A DNA stretch of 22,339 nucleotides, taken from NCBI GenBank assembly GCA_002352225.1, contig DEIA01000013.1, positions 1,367 to 23,705 on the forward strand, written 5' to 3'. Under the pieces are notes generated by a model. The model saw nothing but the letters and a program-made list of their open reading frames with translations, made no database searches and was not told where the DNA came from. The DNA is from Flammeovirgaceae bacterium UBA2786. Its GTDB lineage: Bacteria; Bacteroidota; Bacteroidia; Cytophagales; Cyclobacteriaceae. This document shows positions 8,500 through 15,226 of the stretch, piece by piece (the first letter of the stretch is position 1; each line of letters begins with the position of its first letter). Both the position numbers and the translations under genes were made by a program.

Positions 8500-8946
8500 A
8501 TGAAAAAGATATTATTAACATTGCCGTTGCTTGTTATTTTGCTTACCGCATTTGCTCCGGCTTCTCCCGAAATAGCGATCATCGTAAATAAGGAAAATAC
8601 ATCCGATAAACTATCGGCAGGTGAAGTAAAATTGTACTGGCTTAGAAAGATCAAAAAAAGATGGCCGGATATCAATAAAAATATCAAGCCTGTTGACCGC
8701 AAAACTTCATGCTCTGAACAAGAGGTATTCTATGCAAAGGTATTAGGTATGTCTGCCAGCGATATTGAAACTTATTTCACACAAAAGCAGTACGAAAGCG
8801 CGGAAAAACCTCAGGATAAGTTCGCTTCAGATGCAGCTATTATAGATTTTGTAGCAGACGAACCAGGCGCCATAGGTTTTGTAAACATCAGTTCGCTTTC
8901 TGCAGATGCTAAAGCTAAAGTTAAAGTAGTTCTTACTATTCAATAA
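8500..8946 (+). CDS. Small PstS-like periplasmic binding protein
   Basis: A 148-residue exported protein with a hydrophobic signal segment (MKKILLTLPLLVILLTAFA). The mature part follows the pattern of the phosphate-binding PBP-like family: IAIIVNKEN, LSAGEVKLYWLRKIKKRWPD, IKPVDR, then a polar FYAKVLGMSASDIETYF stretch and the closing DEPGAIGFVNISSL. It is about half the length of a full PstS, so it represents one lobe or a shortened binding protein. No pst permease or ATPase genes are nearby. Instead it sits between a porin and a membrane sensor, which suggests a ligand-presenting or sensing role rather than uptake (inference). Ligand identity, phosphate or otherwise, is not established. Confidence 0.8.
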   Translation: MKKILLTLPLLVILLTAFAPASPEIAIIVNKENTSDKLSAGEVKLYWLRKIKKRWPDINKNIKPVDRKTSCSEQEVFYAKVLGMSASDIETYFTQKQYESAEKPQDKFASDAAIIDFVADEPGAIGFVNISSLSADAKAKVKVVLTIQ

Positions 8947-8958
8947 AAGTGGGTTTGG

Positions 8959-9005
8959 GTAAAAGTGAGCAGGGGCCGGATAAAACCGGCACCTCTACTT
9001 TTTAC
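8959..9005 (+). terminator. Hairpin with T-run between pstS-like gene and sensor gene (terminator or attenuator)
   Basis: Core stem GCCGG (8975-8979) with CCGGC (8986-8990), loop ATAAAA. It extends through a G-A mismatch to AGG/CCT. The outer arms GTAAAAGT (8959-8966) and ACTTTTTAC (8997-9005) can also pair with one bulge. The five T at 8999-9003 follow the core stem. It would lower transcription past the porin and binding-protein genes without fully stopping it, or act as a processing site. Confidence 0.55.
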
Positions 9006-9027
9006 AGCCCAAAAAAATCGAAAAGCC

Positions 9028-11928
9028 ATGTTCAGCAAACTTAAAAATTCAATTGTAGGTAAAATCATGATGGGCTATGCTGCCATCATTTTGTTAGCCT
9101 TTATTACCACACTGGTAAGTATGTACACTGCCTGGCAAAACCGTAACATTGATAAGCGTGTATCAGAAGCCTATTACCCAATGGTACTCTCATTAAAAGA
9201 GACCGAAATGTTAGCTTCTGAATCGTACAAGCTTATCAACAACTGGGTTTACCAACCTAATGTGCAGGAAAAAGAAAAACTAAAACAGATACACGAGAAA
9301 CAGGTTTCTGCAAAAAAAGAGAATCTGTTAAAGATTACGCAGCAGTTTGAAAACGCAAGTGATGCAACCGAGGCACACTCTATTATCTCAGGAATGGATC
9401 TATTAGTGGCTGCGCAAGTACCGGTAATGGAAACCCTTTCGAATGATGAAGCTTATGCAGACGATCTAAAAGTTGATGAAGCCCTTACTGCGCTTGATAA
9501 AAAAATTACACCAGCTTATAAGGCGTTAACCGAGCAAATAAATAAAGTATCTGCCCGTCAAAATCAATTGTTAGAGGCGGCCAAACAACAAAAAGAAAAT
9601 TCAGCCACCATTCTATCTTATTTATATGTAAGTAACATCATCCTCTTTTTGGTTATTGGTATCTATGCATTCTTCTTTTCAAAAAATTCAATTACGAAAC
9701 CAATTTCCGGTCTTAGCGAGTTAATCTCGACATTATCGAAAGGAAAATTTGTATCGGTTACATTAAAAAAAGGGCGCGATGAAATAGGCCGCATGGCAGA
9801 GGCTATTGAAAGTATGTTAACCGGCTTAAAAGCCAAAGTAGAGTTTGCCGAAAACATTGGAAAAGGGAATTACGATAGCAAGTTTGAATTACTGAGCGAA
9901 GACGACACGATGGGCGATGCCCTAATTCAAATGCGTAGCAACCTAAAACAGGCTGCAGAAGACGACCGTAAACGCAACTGGGCGACAGAAGGGCTGGCAA
10001 AATTTGCTGATATCCTTCGCTCGCGAAACGATAACCTAAGTGAGCTTTCAGACAACATTACCAGCAATCTGGTTAAATACATGAATGCGAACCAGGGTGC
10101 CTTGTTTTTGATTAACGATGATAACCAAAATGATTCGTTTATTGAATTGGTTGCTTGTTATGCATATAACCGTAAAAAGTATCTGAATAAACGCATTGAA
10201 CTAGGTGAAGGCATAACCGGGCAATGTATTCTGGAAAAAGATACTATCTACATGTCTGACGTACCTGACGATTACCTGCGGATTACCTCTGGATTAGGAG
10301 AAGCACTACCCCGTAACCTGCTTATTGTTCCCCTTAAGTTAGACGAAAGCATTTTTGGTGTAGTTGAAATAGCATCATTCCAGATTATTGAACCCTATCA
10401 AATAGAGTTTGTGGAAAAATTAGGCGAAAGTATTGCTTCAACTATCTCTTCGGTAAAAGTAAACAGCCGCACTAAAAAGCTATTGGAAGAAACCCAGGTG
10501 CAGGCCGAACAGATGCGCGCTCAGGAAGAGGAAATGCGCCAGAATATGGAAGAGCTTTCGGCTACACAAGAGGAGATGCAACGCGTACTTCAGGGTGTAC
10601 AATCCAAAGAAGCATATCTGAACGAAGTACTCAACTCATCGAACGATACGATCTGTACAATTGACAAAGAATTTAAAATTATTAGCTATAACAAAGCATT
10701 TGAAACACAAATTGCTGCTTCTGGTTTCCATGTAGAAAAAGGATTTGATATGCTGGCGTTGCTAAACGGAAAAGAACGCGAAAAACTAAAAGCAACTTAT
10801 TTGCGTGTGTTAGCAGGCGAACACGTTGAATTAACTGATTCTTATGTGTTGAATGGGGTTACCATGCACCTGGCAAGCAGCTACTCGCCATTGCGAAATG
10901 AACATGGCGAAATACAAGCTATTGCTTCATTCTCGAAAGACATTACTGACGTGGTGGAAGCGCGTAACAAAGCCGAACGATTGGTTGCTGAAGCCCAGCA
11001 GTCAACTGAAGAAATGAAAGCCCAGGAAGAAGAACTTCGTCAAAACATGGAAGAACTTTCTGCAACACAAGAAGAGGTACAACGAATTTTAGATGAAACC
11101 CAAAATAAAGAACGCTATTTGAACGAGTTAATCAATGTATCAACCGATGCAATCTTCACCATCGACAAGAATTTTAAACTGCAGAGTTACAACGAATACT
11201 TTGCCATGCGGTTGAAAAAATTAGGCATAACAGTATCTGCCGGTTTTAACTTACTGGATATTTTCCAGGGTGAAGAAAAATTGCAAAACAAAGCTAACTA
11301 TGAAAAAGCCTTTGCCGGGCAAACGTTTGAGCATACTACTGTTTCTACCATTAATCAAACAGAAATGCACTTAACCAGCAGTTATGCACCAATGCGTAAT
11401 GCTAATGGTGAAATAACAGCAATAGCGTGCTACACTAAAGATGTAACAGCCCTGACATTGGCTCAGAAAGAAGCCGAATCCATTAAGCAAGAATTAGAAC
11501 AACGCGAGTCAGTATTTACAATTACTACTATCTTGTCTGAGTCGGATCAGGATGGAAACATCATATTCGTAAACAACAAACTTTGCGAAGTATCTGGGTA
11601 TAGTCGCCAAGAGTTAATTGGTAAGCCCCACAATATCTTCCGTCATGAAGAAATGCCAAAAGAGTTTTTTACAACCTTCTGGCAAACTATAAAGAAGGGA
11701 GAAATTTTTAAAGGTCTAATCAAAAACAAAGCAAAAGACGGAACCCATTACTGGGTAGATGCAACCGTTATGCCTGTAAAAAATCAAGCGGGTGAAATTA
11801 AAAAATACATAGCCGCCTGTTACCACATTACAGATGATACTATGGCGAGAGCGCTTTATAATCTGCAGGCTAAAAAGTTGAAACTGCCTTTAATGAAGGA
11901 CACTTTAACACTTGCACAACAAAACTAA
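9028..11928 (+). CDS. Transmembrane HAMP-GAF-PAS3 sensor lacking any output domain
   Basis: A 966-residue membrane sensor. TM1 is about 12-34, an extracytoplasmic helical domain (35-195) resembles 4-helix-bundle MCP sensors, and TM2 is 197-217. Then come HAMP (218-270), a second HAMP-like segment (to ~318), GAF (325-475), a Glu/Gln-rich coiled coil (485-528), PAS 1 (530-641), a second coiled coil (645-692), PAS 2 (695-808) and PAS 3 (830-935). PAS 3 closely resembles the FAD-binding PAS of the aerotaxis receptor Aer (GKPHNIFRHEEMPKEFF, KDGTHYWVDATVMPV), except that the Trp of Aer's GEPW is Phe894. No kinase, cyclase, phosphatase or MCP signalling domain follows; only 30 residues remain. ATG 9028 begins the TM1 region; the GTG at 8965 lies inside a hairpin and adds 21 unlikely residues. 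The next gene, a HisKA protein, may carry its output (inference). Confidence 0.9.
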   Translation: MFSKLKNSIVGKIMMGYAAIILLAFITTLVSMYTAWQNRNIDKRVSEAYYPMVLSLKETEMLASESYKLINNWVYQPNVQEKEKLKQIHEKQVSAKKENLLKITQQFENASDATEAHSIISGMDLLVAAQVPVMETLSNDEAYADDLKVDEALTALDKKITPAYKALTEQINKVSARQNQLLEAAKQQKENSATILSYLYVSNIILFLVIGIYAFFFSKNSITKPISGLSELISTLSKGKFVSVTLKKGRDEIGRMAEAIESMLTGLKAKVEFAENIGKGNYDSKFELLSEDDTMGDALIQMRSNLKQAAEDDRKRNWATEGLAKFADILRSRNDNLSELSDNITSNLVKYMNANQGALFLINDDNQNDSFIELVACYAYNRKKYLNKRIELGEGITGQCILEKDTIYMSDVPDDYLRITSGLGEALPRNLLIVPLKLDESIFGVVEIASFQIIEPYQIEFVEKLGESIASTISSVKVNSRTKKLLEETQVQAEQMRAQEEEMRQNMEELSATQEEMQRVLQGVQSKEAYLNEVLNSSNDTICTIDKEFKIISYNKAFETQIAASGFHVEKGFDMLALLNGKEREKLKATYLRVLAGEHVELTDSYVLNGVTMHLASSYSPLRNEHGEIQAIASFSKDITDVVEARNKAERLVAEAQQSTEEMKAQEEELRQNMEELSATQEEVQRILDETQNKERYLNELINVSTDAIFTIDKNFKLQSYNEYFAMRLKKLGITVSAGFNLLDIFQGEEKLQNKANYEKAFAGQTFEHTTVSTINQTEMHLTSSYAPMRNANGEITAIACYTKDVTALTLAQKEAESIKQELEQRESVFTITTILSESDQDGNIIFVNNKLCEVSGYSRQELIGKPHNIFRHEEMPKEFFTTFWQTIKKGEIFKGLIKNKAKDGTHYWVDATVMPVKNQAGEIKKYIAACYHITDDTMARALYNLQAKKLKLPLMKDTLTLAQQN

Positions 11929-11936
11929 AAATTAAA

Positions 11937-13058
11937 GTGACGCACCTGCCCGACATATCAGAGTTAGTAATTTCTATGGAGGATGTGATAGAAAAATTGA
12001 ATGCTATCCTTACCGATTCAATTATCCTTCGGGCAGACTTCAGCATCGAATCATTAAGCAGCAGTCTTGAAATTCTTACCGGGTTTGCTCCAAACGAGTT
12101 AACCGGTAAGAAATTCGATAGTCTTAGTACCGAAAAGAACCTGAACTCTATATTAAGAGACAGATTAAAACAAGGGTACTTCGAAAATTTATCAACTTGT
12201 TTGATAACCAAATCACGTACGCGAATCCGAGTAAGTATTTCAGGCTTCTACCTGGGTCTTATTAGCGAAATAAATGGGTTCGTAATTTTAAAAATCAAAC
12301 CGGCTGAGGATGTACTTCGTCTTAAAAAAGAGCTTTCCTCACAAAGGCAGGAACTTGATTCCTTCATCTACCGCACTGCTCATGATTTACGTGGGCCATT
12401 AGCCACTATTAAAGGCCTGATAAACCTATTGAAGCTACGCAAAGACAATGAAGAAGTAGATGAACTTACCATGCTGATTGAAGTACATGCAAACAAACTA
12501 GACGATCGTCTCTTTAAGCTGCTTTATTTAGCTAATGTTAACAGTATGCAAAAAAACACTATAGGTAGTCTTTGTTTTAAGACACTTCATGTCACGCTCC
12601 AAAAACTGCTGGACGACAATTGTCAATTGGAAAAATCCATGTTCAACTTCTCTGCTCCGGAAGAGGATCTTTCAGGTGTAAACGAGCAAGTTATTACGCA
12701 TCTCATCAGCAACGTTTTTCTTTACATTATCAGCTTGCCTGTAGCCAGTATTGCCAATGATGCCGAAGTTGAGATTGATGCCCAGTTTAAGATTAAGAAT
12801 GGCCAATTAGACATTACTATCACTTCTATAGGTTTCTTGATTGAAGAACATGTTCAAAACATTATTGTACAACCTACCACACTGTATAACGATCTTCTCA
12901 GTCATCCGTTCTTATTCAACTATTATGTGGCACTCAAAAATGCAGCACAGCTAAACTCTTCGCTTACCGTTTCATTCACTAATAACATCGAACAGAAACT
13001 GCAGGTATCGGTACCGCTTCAAAACAGTGTTACTCAGCCCGATGTATCCCTAAACTGA
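11937..13058 (+). CDS. PAS-HisKA protein with degenerate ATP-binding domain
   Basis: A 373-residue soluble protein. Residues ~25-122 form a PAS-like fold (LTGFAPNELTGKKFDSL). A clear HisKA H-box follows at 143-160, with His149 in RTAHDLRGPLATIKG. The C-terminal ~130 residues sit where HATPase_c should be: an N-box remnant (HLISNVFLYII, Asn259) survives, but the DxGxG region reads ITITSIGFLIEEH (294-306), without the ATP-contacting Asp and Gly pattern, and no later glycine-rich lid is visible. It may therefore be a phosphotransferase like Spo0B or ChpT, or a pseudokinase, rather than an active kinase (inference). It starts 8 nt after the output-less sensor. GTG 11937 opens the frame; ATG 11976 (residue 14) is a plausible alternative that keeps all domains. 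Confidence 0.82.
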   Translation: MTHLPDISELVISMEDVIEKLNAILTDSIILRADFSIESLSSSLEILTGFAPNELTGKKFDSLSTEKNLNSILRDRLKQGYFENLSTCLITKSRTRIRVSISGFYLGLISEINGFVILKIKPAEDVLRLKKELSSQRQELDSFIYRTAHDLRGPLATIKGLINLLKLRKDNEEVDELTMLIEVHANKLDDRLFKLLYLANVNSMQKNTIGSLCFKTLHVTLQKLLDDNCQLEKSMFNFSAPEEDLSGVNEQVITHLISNVFLYIISLPVASIANDAEVEIDAQFKIKNGQLDITITSIGFLIEEHVQNIIVQPTTLYNDLLSHPFLFNYYVALKNAAQLNSSLTVSFTNNIEQKLQVSVPLQNSVTQPDVSLN

Positions 13059-13086
13059 ATTATTTAACTCCCCTAACCAAACTATT

Positions 13087-13911
13087 GTGATTACAGACCT
13101 TGATATTGCAGACCTCAAAAAAGTCACAGAACTGATTCTGCAACAGCACGGCTATGATTTTCGTGACTACGCCCTGTCATCCTTCAAACGCAGAGTACTT
13201 CGGATTCTTGAACTTGGTGGACTTACCATTGATTCGCTTCTAAAGAAAATTGCCGATCAACCTGGCTACATCAACGAATTTCTGGACGAACTTACTGTAA
13301 ACGTAACAGAAATGTTCCGCGATCCGGGATTCTGGAGATTGTTGCGTGAAGAAATCATACCAGGCATTTTGCTTAACAACAAACAATTTAAAATCTGGCA
13401 TGCCGGGTGTTCATCGGGCGAAGAAGTTATTTCCATGAACATTATGCTTAAAGAGATGGGCCTGCAAGATAATGTTTCCATTATCGCTACCGACATTGAT
13501 ACTGCCATACTGGATAAGGCTCGTGCTGCTACCTACGGAATAAAGAATATGGAAGTGAATGAAAAAAATTACATCCGCTTTCAAGGAAAACACTCGCTTA
13601 AAAACTACTACCGGGAAGAAAACGGAAAAGCTGTTTTCAATTCTGAGCTATTGCGCAATGTTTCGTTTCGTAAACACGATCTGGTTGTAGGCGAAGCGTT
13701 CAACAAGTTTGATCTTATCCTATGCCGAAACGTAATGATCTACTTCAATCAAACCTTGCAAAATCAAGTGCTGAAGAAATTCCATGGCAGCTTGTTTAAG
13801 TACGGGTATCTCGCTATTGGCACTAAGGAGTCGCTGATCTGGTGCGAATATGTAAACCGGTTTATCGTGGTAAACCAGGAAGAGAAAGTGTATAAAAAAA
13901 TAAAAGACTAA
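13087..13911 (+). CDS. cheR: CheR-type protein-glutamate O-methyltransferase
   Basis: A 274-residue SAM-dependent methyltransferase that would transfer methyl groups to receptor glutamates. The CheR N-terminal helical domain (1-70) leads to the family signature VNVTEMFRDP (71-80). SAM-binding motifs are WHAGCSSGEE (104-113) and ATDID (134-138), and LCRNVMIYF (212-220) is the CheR-typical catalytic-domain strand. Length fits a stand-alone CheR. The start is GTG at 13087; no ATG lies near it. CheB follows 12 nt downstream. No MCP signalling domain and no CheA or CheW gene exists in the window, so its substrate is not obvious. The Glu/Gln-rich helices of the sensor at 9028 and the phosphatase at 15227 are local candidates (inference). 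Confidence 0.93.
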   Translation: MITDLDIADLKKVTELILQQHGYDFRDYALSSFKRRVLRILELGGLTIDSLLKKIADQPGYINEFLDELTVNVTEMFRDPGFWRLLREEIIPGILLNNKQFKIWHAGCSSGEEVISMNIMLKEMGLQDNVSIIATDIDTAILDKARAATYGIKNMEVNEKNYIRFQGKHSLKNYYREENGKAVFNSELLRNVSFRKHDLVVGEAFNKFDLILCRNVMIYFNQTLQNQVLKKFHGSLFKYGYLAIGTKESLIWCEYVNRFIVVNQEEKVYKKIKD

Positions 13912-13923
13912 GGCAGTTTAGTA

Positions 13924-14517
13924 ATGAGCAGGTATAACTTAAATAACAGTTATAAAGCCATTGTAATTGGCGGATCGGCAGGAAGCTTTCAGGGTATTAT
14001 TAAAATACTTTCACAACTCTCTGCAGATTTTCCACTTCCTATTATTATGGCATTACACCGCCTTAAGCATGTCCGTCATGGGTTTGTAGAAGCATTGTCG
14101 ATTAAAAGCAACATCAAAATTTCCGAACCCGAAGACAAGGAATCTATCCGTAAAGGAATGGCCTACCTGGCCCCGGCTAATTACCACCTATCGGTTGAAC
14201 TGGGAAATTATTTCTCTCTTTCTACTGAAGAAATGGTAAACAACTCACGCCCTGCAATTGATATCACCCTGGGTAGTGCTGCTTATCTGTATCGCACTAA
14301 ACTTGTTGGTATCCTTCTATCCGGTGCAAACCGCGATGGTGCATTGGGCATGAAACAGATTAAAGACAAAGGCGGCATTACTATTATTCAGGATCCGGCC
14401 GAGTGTATGATTGACACCATGCCTAAAGCTGCCCAATCAATTACTACAATCGACCATACGCTGGGTATCGACAGTATCGTAGCCTTTCTAAAAGAACTTC
14501 AACAACACTATAAATGA
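13924..14517 (+). CDS. cheB: CheB-type methylesterase without receiver domain
   Basis: A 197-residue stand-alone CheB catalytic domain that would remove methyl groups from, or deamidate, receptor glutamates or glutamines. The catalytic triad is readable: Ser18 in VIGGSAGSF, His45 in IMALHRLKH and Asp138 in LLSGANRDGALGM. APANYHL (83-89) and SRPAID (108-113) are other family signatures. Classical CheB has an N-terminal receiver phosphorylated by CheA; it is absent here, so activity is not under CheA control by that route. It is paired with cheR, and its TGA overlaps the ATG of the next gene by 4 nt, indicating translational coupling to the GAF membrane protein. Confidence 0.93.
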   Translation: MSRYNLNNSYKAIVIGGSAGSFQGIIKILSQLSADFPLPIIMALHRLKHVRHGFVEALSIKSNIKISEPEDKESIRKGMAYLAPANYHLSVELGNYFSLSTEEMVNNSRPAIDITLGSAAYLYRTKLVGILLSGANRDGALGMKQIKDKGGITIIQDPAECMIDTMPKAAQSITTIDHTLGIDSIVAFLKELQQHYK

Positions 14518-15218
14518 AACCTACTCCTGCACATAATCCGAAAACAAGTCTGTTCATTTCAGCCCTTTTCTTTACCGGTATTGTAACATCGGGGGGGGGC
14601 ATGTTCTATCTGCACAGCAACCCAACAGCGCACGTATTTTCAATTGTCTATGCAATTGTAGGGGTTACCCTTTTCATGGGCATTGTGGCCATTTCCATTC
14701 TTTCCCGATCTAAAACACATACCATTGTCTACTTAGAAAAGAAGCAGGATACGATGGAAACGACCAACCAACACTTCGGTTCGAATAGCAAACTGGATAA
14801 GCAAGTTATTGAATCGTTGTTTGAAAAACGGGCAGATGTACAACAAGTACTAAATGAAATATGTAACCAGTTGCAGGCAGGCCAGGCCGCCTTGTACAGC
14901 CGTACCGAAAGGGTAATCGAACTAAAGGTTGGCTACGCTCTTCCCACTGAAAATAAAATTAACTATCAGGTTGGTGAGGGTTTGATTGGCCGTGTGGCTG
15001 CAGAAGGAAAAACACTCTATATAGATAAGTTACCTGATAATTACACCACCGTTTTTTCGGGCCTGGGTGTAACTTCTCCAGCTTACCTGTGTATCACTCC
15101 GGTTAAGAAAGGAGATTTAACCGCTGGTGTTCTGGAAATTGCTTCCTTCTCTCCTATCAGCTATGAAACCTTGTTAGACCTGGAACAAGTAAGTGAAAAG
15201 TTGGCCATACTAATCTAA
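14514..15218 (+). CDS. Small two-TM GAF-domain membrane protein
   Basis: A 234-residue protein with two transmembrane segments (about 11-33 and 40-64), a short linker, and one GAF domain (about 97-232). The GAF carries GEGLIGRVAAEGKTLYIDKL and GVLEIASF, close to the GAFs of the sensor at 9028 and the phosphatase at 15227, so the three are paralogous. It has no output domain, and its C-terminus stops at the end of the GAF, before the coiled coil that follows in the relatives. It may act by joining the larger GAF proteins in mixed complexes (inference). The ATG overlaps the cheB stop (ATGA) and the phosphatase gene follows after 8 nt. Nine consecutive G at 14591-14599 encode the Gly run of TM1. 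Confidence 0.83.
   Translation: MKPTPAHNPKTSLFISALFFTGIVTSGGGMFYLHSNPTAHVFSIVYAIVGVTLFMGIVAISILSRSKTHTIVYLEKKQDTMETTNQHFGSNSKLDKQVIESLFEKRADVQQVLNEICNQLQAGQAALYSRTERVIELKVGYALPTENKINYQVGEGLIGRVAAEGKTLYIDKLPDNYTTVFSGLGVTSPAYLCITPVKKGDLTAGVLEIASFSPISYETLLDLEQVSEKLAILI
14591..14599 (+). repeat. Homopolymeric G9 tract within the GAF membrane protein gene
   Basis: Nine G in a row inside the first transmembrane segment (codons for SGGGM, residues 26-30). Tracts of this length are prone to slipped-strand changes, and a one-base change would end the protein near its start. The reading frame is intact as given. Confidence 0.9.
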
Positions 15219-15226
15219 CCTGCACC

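Noticed and set aside
8965..9027. GTG 8965 as the start of the HAMP-GAF-PAS sensor
   Set aside because: It lies inside the hairpin and adds 21 residues without known structure; ATG 9028 starts directly before TM1.
9028..11928. Methyl-accepting chemotaxis protein
   Set aside because: The N-terminal layout and adjacent cheR/cheB suggest one, but no MCP hairpin signalling domain is present.
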